Below, one piece after another: positions 1 to 10,500 of a DNA stretch of 64,000 bases. Position 1 is the stretch's first letter; each line of letters starts with the position of its first letter. Both the position numbers and the translations under genes were made by a program. Origin of the DNA: Ischnura elegans (lineage: Eukaryota > Arthropoda > Insecta > Odonata > Coenagrionidae); the NCBI RefSeq assembly GCF_921293095.1, contig NC_060253.1:94939073-95003072 (forward strand), in the 5' to 3' direction. A model generated the notes under the pieces. That model was given only the letters and a program-made list of their open reading frames with translations, did not search any database and was not told the DNA's origin.

Positions 1-403
1 GCCGAGGGTGTTTTTTTTATCTGCGACGTAATCACTTTTGACTTGGTTGTTATTCTATGGCATTTAGACCTGATGGAGTTCAATCTCTTAGTAAGAGTCA
101 CACTATGTGCCTGTCGTATTTTGTGGTAAAAATTTGCGCGGCTGGAATTATGTTGCATAACCCCTCAAGAGCTTTTAAACAAAATGGTTCATGAGTAGGA
201 CAAGCATCACAGTGCAATGGCGCATGTGAAGGTAGGATCGGAACTCTTTTCACTCCCTCATATGGGAGGCTAAATCCACTGAAGCATAAATTTAAAATTT
301 TGGATCCAGATGCGATGCCGTCATGAATTTGGAACTGAAGTATCTGATGAAGAGCAATATCTGCAGATATATGGATTCGAGGTATCTGATCCGACCATTC
401 CTA
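1..403 (-). mobile_element. hAT-like MITE, copy 1 (left end outside or decayed)
   Basis: From about position 69 to 403 this is the reverse complement of the element at 3272-3730, sharing the GGATCC-rich stretch, TATCTGCAGATAT and the segment around GTTCATGAGTAGGACAAG. Its right end, CCATTCCTA, matches the TAGGGATGG terminus of the other copy. Positions 1-68 are only vaguely similar, so the left end is either decayed or outside the window. It lies in intron 6 of the DHRS4-like gene. Open frames here are chance. Confidence 0.7.
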
Positions 404-411
404 AATATAAC

Positions 412-1447
412 ATTACATTTTAAAGTGCAAAACAAAATATATGCGGTCAAAGGAGCTGCTCCAGGATTATTGGCTAAGATTTGGTGTCCAAACATACGGT
501 ACACCTAGACCTAACTACCTGCTGGAGTCGACAATGGCAGTGACGAGTTTTCAACGAAGTATGTTGTAGTGGATAGACATGTGTTTTTCCTGTAGACGTT
601 CACATTTTTGTGAGATAATGTACGGGAAATTCACATGGATTGAAAATATGTTAGTACAGTGGGCGTACAGAGACAAAATCCCTTGAAACACTGACAATGC
701 ATAATTATATAGGCAGAGAGAAAGTTTTTGCAATGAATTTTCTGGATAAATATGTTAAGGAACAGTTTCATCATTTCTAAGTAGCTAGGAAACTGAGATT
801 CAAGAGGAGTGACTCTTTTTTGACAAGATAGCCTCTTTCAGATGGAAATTTTGTTTCAATATGATATAACATTCCTTTATAACATTCTCTCTGTTGATAC
901 ATTACAGCAAAATGGGCAATCAATACATTTAAAAGTTTTAGAAAACTACGAGGCATTATTACAACTGTTCAGTTTCCTATCTCTATGCACTTAATTTATA
1001 CCTTCCAAATCTCAAAGCCTGGCCAATGATGAAGTTCATGGAAACAGAAATATTGCAGCAATATTCAACAGCCTTGCCAATATTTCACAAGTGAAGCATC
1101 AATACATTGGTAACCTTAGATGGCCAAGCCAAACTGAAAATCAAATATATTTGCACAATACATACCTACGTATGCATTTGGATTGCGTGAGATTTTGGTC
1201 ATAAATGAAGTACAAGTGAATGCAGTCTTAGCTAAATTAATGCTGTGGTCAGTAACTTCATAGTATTCCCCACATTTTAAAATTTCATGTGTTAGAGTTG
1301 GATTCATTGGATTGGAGAGCTACCTAGATATAAACGAGTGAATATGACTTGGCTTAAAAATATGGTACTTTGAAATGAATACACATAGAAGAAATGACAT
1401 GAAATACATGGTGAAAATGAACAAAATATAAACCATTTTCCATATAC
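412..1447. other. Intron 6 sequence, no recognised feature
   Basis: AT-rich DNA between the MITE and exon 6. I searched the minus strand for the expected last DHRS4 exon (a segment ending in an SDR glycine-rich C-terminus) and did not find it. Confidence 0.5.
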
Positions 1448-1503
1448 CTGTTCATTGGAATATTCCTTAAGGCTATCTCTCGGGCATCTTCTGACTCGTG
1501 GAG
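1448..1503 (-). CDS. DHRS4: DHRS4-like exon 6
   Basis: This is a 56-bp exon, too short to stand out as an open frame. The acceptor is TTCTTTACAG|CTCCAC and the donor AACAG|GTATAT. It encodes [18 protein letters not shown] plus two bases of an Arg codon. This matches the substrate-loop/alpha-G region that follows KTxF in DHRS4 and precedes the R-x-G-x-P-x-E segment, which is not in the window. Its phase fits exon 5 exactly, which is why I link them across the transposon-filled intron. Confidence 0.8.
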
Positions 1504-4500
1504 CTGTAAAGAAAAAGAAATTCCAATTACTACCTAACTTAAATTACTAAAAGTATTGAATGGACAATTTACAATAATTAAGTGATAGTATTTAAATATT
1601 TTCTAATTAAAAATCTCATATTTTCAATGGTAATATTAGTATGAGTGGATTTTACTTTTTGAGGAATTCCCCAAAATGACTTTTAGCACATGTTATGAAA
1701 ATTTTAGCAGGCCTATTCTGATTCTGAGGGAGTGAGACAAGGACATGCCCTGTACCCATGATTTTCAATATTCTCATTAAGACAGCTACCAATGAAGTCA
1801 AAGATGAAGTGCTACAAGTGAAAATCCAATGCAAAAATATTAGCGTACAGCATTTAGCCAATGGCATATCAGAGAGGGAAAGATATGACGAAAATTCTCT
1901 CATTTATGGAAGAGATAATGGCCAGCTGAAAATTAATCTGAAGAAAACTAAGATATTGGTTCACAGTGTAAAAGAAGGTGCTAAGACCAACGTCAAACTA
2001 GGAGACCATAAACTTGAGGAGGTGAAGAAGTTGTGCTAGTTAGGTGGCAAAGGGATCAGCAAGGACAAAGTAGGAAGAAAATAGTATATTAGCCCTAACA
2101 AAGGGGATATTTCTCAAAAAGAGGAAACCATTAATAGCTGGAAGTATAACTGCTTAAGAACGGAAGTACATATATAATTGGGACTTACATTTGGAACATG
2201 CACAATGACAGCAGCACAGAAATCAATGTTGGAGGCTTTCGAAATTAGGTGTAATAGAAGAACAATGAAGACCAATTGCATACTTCATGTGTGTAATGTG
2301 GAAATTTTAGGAAAAATAGGAGAGAACAGAAGCCTTTTGAAAACATTGGGAATAAGACAGGACAACTAAATCAGATGCATCATGAGCCATGATGGTGTAA
2401 TGAAACTTATTGTTAGGGACACATGGGAAGAATGGCAGAGGAAGGTCTCCTCTGAGATACATTGAACAGGTAATGAAGGATATAGAGTAGAAAAATTATG
2501 CTGGTGTTAAATGACTAGCTGATACGAGAACTGAGAGCAGACCAATATTCAGATTCATGACTTATGGTGATGAGCTAATATGCTTTGTTTTCCACAGAAA
2601 TGAAATTGACATTTGGGCTATAGCATAAATTTGCTAAACATTATGCCAAATCCATGTTGCCTGTTTCCATTGTAAAGATAGCATCCACGGCTCTTTCTGA
2701 AGCCCCAAGGGATTAACTGCATAAGTCAAGTCAATAACCTACTCAGCACAAGGCTGCAAATCAGGTCATTTGATTAGGTGGTATCCAAGGCTGGATCCAG
2801 AATTTTTTTCTTGGAGAGGGGTAAGGGGGGGACACAATGGCCTCACAGGCAAATGGTCTTCTTAAATTTGAGATTAAAAACAGCATACAATAATTTCTAT
2901 GCAAAATATTTGCTTTATTTTAATATGAAAGTTATTAGTAAGAAGTTAAATGATTAAGGCTCCGTAATATACTATGTAAAATGAACTTAATGATAACCGT
3001 ATTAAAAATGCTGTCTATTTATTAAGTATCTGGGGGGGAGAATGTGCCCCCGTGCCCGCCACCCCTAAATCCGCTTATGGTGGTATACAGTCATATTAAC
3101 ATGTAAAAATATGTAGACATTACCACATAAATATGTAGTAGAAACATGAATATTTTCCGCTAATTATTATTTATTGCACTGATCATAAAATAAATCTCAA
3201 TTAGAATTTGTCCACAAAAAATATGCTATTCTCTTGAGCCTCAGTAGCAGAATACTTGAAATACTTATAACTAGGGATGGTCGGATCGGATACCTCGGAT
3301 CCAAATATCTGCAGATATTGCCCTTCATCTGATACATCGGATCCAAAGTCGTGGAAGACTTCGGATCTGGATCCAAAATTTTAAATAATAGCTTCAGTGA
3401 ATGTACCTCCCCATAAGGGTGGAAAGAGTTCCATTCTCTCTTCCAATGCACCGTCGCATGCGATTCTTGTCCTACTCATGAACCGTTTTGTTTGAAAGCT
3501 CTCGCAGAGGATACGTAGGAGAATTTCAGCCATGGAAAATAAAAAAGGCAAAATACGACTGGCACTTAGTTTGACTCTTCCCAAGAGATTGAACAATCAT
3601 CGGGGGAATCTCAGCATCAGGAATTTGAAAATGCATTTGGATCCGAAAATATCCGATCTGAAAGATCAAGCTCTGAAAATCAAAGATCTGAATCCGGATC
3701 TGAAAAAAATCCAGCATCCGTCCATCCCTACCTATAGCAGAATCATTTTGGATTGAACACCCCAACCCTGTGCATATCAGTACAACCTCATCCTTCACTT
3801 TTTCAACCTTCTCACCAGTGTTGCTTATCCCAGTGCTTAGGAATTAAGTCCTCAAATCAACTGAAATTGTCTTTTTCTTCGACATCACTTTCCTTGCCTT
3901 TGACTAATATTTCTGGCCTCAAAAATGAATCATTGCATGTTTCCGGAAGGATTCCATGCCCATATCCTCTCTACCAACAATTCTTTACACCATGGCTTAC
4001 AATAAAAGAAAATTGGATTTTTCAGTGGAACTGAATGTTGGCTTGAGCATTTGCTCCCCATTTAGAGGACCAGGGGGGTTGTGTTTGAATCGCTCGTAAT
4101 TATTCCGAGCACGTAACCAAGGAGTCACGTGGTACAATTACGAGCGATTCGGAATTTTGGTGTGTTTGAATCACTCGTAAAAATTTCACTCGTAAAAACC
4201 CTTCGTAATTATCTGACTCGGTAGCTATCGGTCGAGATGATTACGAAGGATTGACTACGATGGATACCCAGTAAACAACATGGCGGATTTCATGATGTTA
4301 ATGTACGCGCATGAGAATTTTGGTGACAAGGATTTAACTGTGGAGAGAACACAGCGTAATTTCAGGAGAAGAGGAGACGCCTTTGAACTGAGTGAAAAGG
4401 AATTCAGAAACCTTTTTCGCCTCAATGAACGCTGAACCCAAAATCTGATTGACGCCATACATCTCCGAAGCTTCACGGACATCAGCTGTAAGTAATGTAA

Positions 4501-7500
4501 ACAAAGTAAGTACACAAGTTTCATGCATGAATATATATTTTTTTATTCATAGAAATTTTACAGCGATTTATGGTGGTGATCCAATGTTAAATAAGATGTG
4601 AAACGCGAATAAGTCTAACTTTATTACTGCTGTTCTAACTTGCAATATGTTAATAAATTCAGAACATTATTCTGCTAAGTTGGAGTGCGAAAGTTTAAGA
4701 AATCATTAAAAAAGATCATGTTTCATGTAAAGAAAGGGAATGAGGAACTCCGAAAAGCGATGTGCTGGCATATTAACATTTATTTTAAATTGGTGTATTT
4801 GAATTTCCCCCCAAAGCAAATACTGCCGTACGCAAAGCGCGTACAATGTAAATATGTAAATACGTTCACTTGTTGTTTTCTCAACATGTCTGCTTCTGGT
4901 TGTTGATAAGCAAATTGTGCCTTGCTGGAATGATTATTTACTCAGACTCGATAAGTGCTATTGAATTGTTTTTACCGTTCATCCAATAATAATTCGTTTA
5001 AAAGTGTTTTAACTGTGCTAATGTCCTTCCGTTACCGTATTTCGCTATTTTAGGATAAGTTTATTTATTGTTCTTCAAGTTTGGGTTTGATCTTTCGTAT
5101 TAGAACGGTAGTTTTGCGAAAAATATCCTCGGTCATTAGTTTATGTATGTTCATTACCATAGTTTTATTGCACAAACACATGTTACTAATTCCGAGTATT
5201 GGTATGTTGTATTTAATTGTGTAACATGGGCCTCATTACATATTAGCTTATCTCTAACTTAAAATAGCCGAATAGATAACCATGAAAATACATTAAGGTT
5301 GTTTCTCACTCGCGCATGTAACCGTGTGTGTCGACAAATGTTCAACTTTGCCTCAAGATAAACACTCCTTTCATTACAGGTATTGGCATCTCTTACCGTC
5401 AATGCTGTTGGACAATAAGTGTCGTACATAGCTTATGATGCATATATGAACATGGAGAGAAGCTTTTTGTGCTGGAGTGTGGAAGAGGTGACAAAAACTA
5501 TAAATGACAATCTATTTAACGATGGGTGACCGTGGACCATAGCCCAAATTCAATATCATAGCGCTGGCGTAGGTATATACTAACTTGGTTTAAAAATTTA
5601 TGAACATCCGTGAATAGTGAACGCAGTAGACTGAGTGCTATATTTCTTAGGCAAGTATGTATGCGTCATGCATTAAGTGGTTGGTTTTTACTGGTTATAT
5701 GTGATGTATGTATTCCCTATGAAAATCAAAGTAATAGATGGAACTCACATTGCCATGGTGGCATTTCCAAAAAATTCTTGTAGTGTTAAAGGAAAGGGAT
5801 TATTTAAATTATAACATATATCATTTGATTAATATGCAAGTGGTGAGTTCATGTGATTTAATAATATTTTATTTTGGAGCAACTAGGGTCAATTACTTTT
5901 TAGAAATTTACATTGTAACCCATTACCTGCTGAATGATATTTTAAGTGTCAATGAGCCTAATGAGCTTCTTACATTGACTTACCTAACTGGTTTTCCGAA
6001 ATAGAATATAATTATTATATATCCATGATTATACAAATTGAAACCATGCATATCTGCTGTGTTCTATAGCAATATATCCCCTAAGCAATAGATCCTCAAA
6101 TAGCTATGAATAGTCTTAGGAGGCATGTTAGAATAAGATTATTTTGACTCATCTTACCTTGCTTTGATGTTAATGGATTCTGTTCAATTTTTTAATCTAA
6201 AGGATTTGATATTTTGCTTTTCTGTTACTGTTGTATTTTTAATTTTTCAGATTGACTCAACCAGATTCTCCCAGGTTCAAATTTGGGTGAGGCTTCTGGA
6301 CAACCCCTACTAAATCATAACATTTAAAATACTAATCCAAAGGATGCTGTTCAGTGGTTGTTTGGTTGACGCATTATTTCAATGGAAATACTCTGGTGTG
6401 CATTTTTCTCAGAATACCAATCTTTGTATAAATAATAATTCTTAGATCTACTAGGAAGTCTACCATCTGTAAAGGCCTGGTTACGTGATACATTAACATG
6501 CACAAGTTAATGCTTAAATGATTGAATGCGTGAATGAACATGAAAATGCACTGTATAACCACCAGACTTGTGTGAACGCAGGAACAGAAAATAGAACCTG
6601 TTCTAATGTGGTTCATGCATTTGTATATGTTCTGTTCCACCAAAATCGTTCATGATTTCACTCATTAACTATGTGTTTATATACCGTGTAACCCGGCCTT
6701 CAGATTGCAGGATAAACTGCTTGACTCCTTGGTGACTTTTTATCACAACAAGCTTGGTATGTACCTTGTTTCACTTAACCCATCTTCCAATCTTTCAAAA
6801 TCTAAAACTAATCCAAACAGTTAAATCAATTTTTAGGGTTCTCCAACAAACATTGGTGTTCAATACCAACAGTTTTGATGTCCAAGCCAATTTTTCTCTT
6901 CAAATGTGCTGAAACATTTTTTTTTGCCCGCTTCATACTGAGCCTCCCAAGGCACACCCACTGTACAATAAGCAGAAGTCTGAATTACAGTCTTTCATGT
7001 GTGGTCTAGGTTTATTTACTATAGTTAATAGTAGTGGGTGTAACTCGGTGGAAATGCTTTATCATAGGAGATGAATGAATAAAAACTTTATTAATTCCAC
7101 ATGGTGATTTATTGTGTCTGACCATGGTTTCGTTACAGTGTAACATGTTCAAGGTGAGACCTTTAAAATGGTTAGCTGTAATGAGACCATGGTAGACAAA
7201 ATTAATCACCATGTTGTAGAAGCAATGTTTTTACCCCTTCAACTGCTACCTTTTTTTACTTTTCCTCAGCTTATACCATTTCTGCTTCATTTTCTATTTG
7301 GTTTCCCTACTTAGGTGTAGGTATGTCCACAATGGTATGCAGCGGAGATTACTTTCTGCCAATGGGAATGGAATTACTCATAAATTTGATGATTGCTTGC
7401 ATTATTTGTCTTTTATGAAAGTGATTAATGAGGATCATAGGTTTTCCATCCATAATGGTTGTTAATACTCAATATTCAATAATAAATCCATTATGGCATA

Positions 7501-10500
7501 CAAAATTTTATGTTTCTATGATATGCTGTACTTTCTCAACTTTACATTAATGTGATCCATGAATGTGATGTATACCAACTCCTTAAAAAACGTTATTTCT
7601 ATTGCAGTGCATCAACGATACTGAGTGTTGTACTTTTCTTTGAAAATAAAGACAATTCAATGCCAAGATGCATGTTACTGATACTATTTTTTATATAACC
7701 TTGACCTTGTAGAAGATAAATTTAAATGTTCACCTATAATAGTGACAAAGCTAATGGATTAGAATAGCATTAATTTTATAACAGCATCTTTTAGAAACCA
7801 AGATGAGTCGTAGATTGAACCAATAGGATTAAGCAAGAGGCTATAGAATTTTTTTGAATAGGAGAGTACATTTTTTGTAACAATTATATTGTGTTTCTTC
7901 CCTTATTTAATTACAAGAAATTAGAATTGGGCATGAAGTATATATGCATTGCTTTGAGGATATTCTTGCAGGTCTTATTGGATACTAAATCCCCTATGTA
8001 GATCAAATTCTATTTTATCTTTTTCACATCTTAAACCTCCCTCCATTCCTATTCATCTTCTAATTTTCTTTTCATTACTGGAATTTTTTTCATCTTGAAC
8101 ATTGAAAAAATGGGCATTTCTGTCATTGCTCCTATCTTCCAGCATTAATTTTTGTCCTAGGCATAATTAAAGTTGATTAAAATGCGCAGGGGGATAGAGA
8201 CATGTATGAGTGTTAGGTTATGGAAAGTGGATTCAGCACAGAAGTAGTTATACTTATGGTACAGAATAACTTTCAATGAAAAACAATAGGCTGGAAAGTT
8301 CATACAAACCCTAAATTAGAGCTCAGAGCTAATTTCAGGCTAAAATCCCAAGAGGAAATGGCTACATAAGTTGGGCCATTTTGCTGCACATACAGGCTGT
8401 ATAAGCTTTTCCTCTTGGGATATTATGCAAGACTTGCTTTAGAGTCGTCCGCCTCGTCTTGAGAATTGAAACAATGGTGCTTGGTGTGGTAGTTTGATTT
8501 GAGGAGGAAGTGAGTGGGGATTAGAAATTGAGAGGGTCTGAATAATTATGGAAAGTGGATTAGAAGTGGAAATAAGTGTTGAAACACTCTTAGTAGATGT
8601 GGAAGGAGATTTTGAGGTTGATGGGGTCGGGTCAAAGGAAGAAAGATCACTTGAGTCCACAGATTCACTATTTTTTCTTTATCTACCTGGCTTTCTGATG
8701 AATTCTGTTGCTGAAATAACCAATGATTCTATTTTGTGACATACTCAACTTAGCTACACTTGGGGCCTGCGACGCTAATGTTAGTATTACCTCAATATCG
8801 AAAATGATTAGTATTTCCTGCAAGTGTTCATGCCCGTGTGTCGCATTCTTCCCTATTAGTGCTATCATACGTTGTTTAATATGATTAAGCTCATTAAATT
8901 TAAGGGCTCCACTCCCAGTCTGGGTGCCCTCACGATTGTAACACGCTACTTTAGAGGCAGATATCAAATCTTGCCAACGCTGAGGGAAAATTTATTAATC
9001 ACAACAAATGTTATGAGATTCTTAAATGGCAATTTATGGAAACATAGTTTCTCAGCAACGTATACGATGCTACATATTTTTATATTTTTGAGTAAGTAGT
9101 TATTTTTACGTTTCATTTAAGCTAATCACTCTGTAAAAAATAATTACTTTATAAGAAAACGATCATTTACCGAAAAATATGGATCAGATATGGAAGAATA
9201 AGAGGCTAATGTAACGTAAATATAAATAACTAATACGCTTAATGGTTTATTAATAATGAATTAATCATTAATGTCGCAATACGTTTCATTTTATATAGTG
9301 TACCTTCAGAATGAATTGCCGAAGCATATATTTCTGCTCAGCGATAACTTCATATTTACGCCTTTGTTTACTTTAATTTACACCGCGCTACTGACGAATT
9401 CGTAAACAAATGAAGGAAATTACAACGTTGCCACAACCACCACTCGTGATCCATCTCATTACGAAGGCTCCAATACGACTTCGAGACGATAAGTTTGAAA
9501 CACACCAATTACCCTTCGTGTTGGTGAGCACTCGTAATGGACCGCTCGGGATGGTGAGTGAGTGGAATTATTACGAGCGATTCAAACACAACCCCCCAGG
9601 GTCCAAACACCTGCAGTGATGGAAAATATTATACAAGCTCCTCGGGGGGCAATGTGGAGGTCATTGCTACATATGCAGATTGCATATTATTTATGCCAAT
9701 TGTACCATTGTACGTATGACCCATCACCCATGTTGCCCAGAAGAAAACCATGTACACATTGAGAAAGGGAAAACACCTCCTGAAATTGGGACTTCATACG
9801 TGGAGAAGAAAGAAGTAGTGGGGATGCCACAGGAAGGAAAGTGTTCTCAGAGTAAATGATACCTGCACTGAAGGTTTTAGAAATATCAATAGTCTGCCAA
9901 AGGCAGGAGAAAAAAAAACAGCTCAAAAATATACTCACAGCACTAGAAAACTTGGTCTTAACAACACCAGGAGCAATGCAATTAACGCGAATATTTTCTG
10001 GTGCCAAATCCTGGGAGGCAGCTTTTGTTAAACCAAATAGTGCAGTTTTACTGACAGAATATGCACCAAGCAGCTGTAAGTAAAAGACCCGAACATCATC
10101 AAATGATTATAAAATCCTCCAAATAATTATAAAGATGACAACCTTTGAATGAAAGGTGAACTTACATTGAATGGCTGGAAACCAGCAATGGAAGACACAT
10201 ATATGATTGAACCACCTCCCCTTTTCCTAATAAATGGCAAGGCTTCTTTGGACAACAGGTAAGCAGCCTTAACGTTCACATCAAATATTTTATCCCACGA
10301 GCTTTCATCAATCTGCACAATAGAAAAACTAATTATAGTTGAAAATGCATTAAAGTACTATTTTCATTCCTTATTGAGTTCTATTTTATAGTCAATGGAT
10401 AAAAAATCACCTCCAGGACTGGTCCAGTAGTAGGATTGACAGCAGCATTGGAAACCAAAATGTCAATTCCACCAAATTTATCAACCGCCTGAAATCAGGA

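Larger units (their letters stand above)
4074..9596 (+). mobile_element. PIF/Harbinger DNA transposon, both ends, two decayed genes
   Basis: A 5,523-bp element bounded by 33-bp terminal inverted repeats beginning GGGGGTTGTGTTTGAATCGC (32/33 identical) and flanked on both sides by CAG, giving a 3-bp target duplication as PIF/Harbinger elements make. Inside, the plus strand has a decayed DDE transposase (4280 to about 6340) and the minus strand a Myb/SANT-like gene (about 9000 to 8439), the usual convergent two-gene plan. The pentamer-plus motif CGCTCGTAAT recurs within about 120 bp of each end, a candidate transposase-binding repeat. A Penelope tail is nested at about 7060-7213. Reading frames contain stops, so it is no longer autonomous. 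It sits in intron 5 of the DHRS4-like gene. Confidence 0.9.

Noticed and set aside
292-508. Open frames on both strands near the left edge
   Set aside because: They lie in the hAT-like MITE copy and its flank and do not match any family. The same part of the other copy is not coding.
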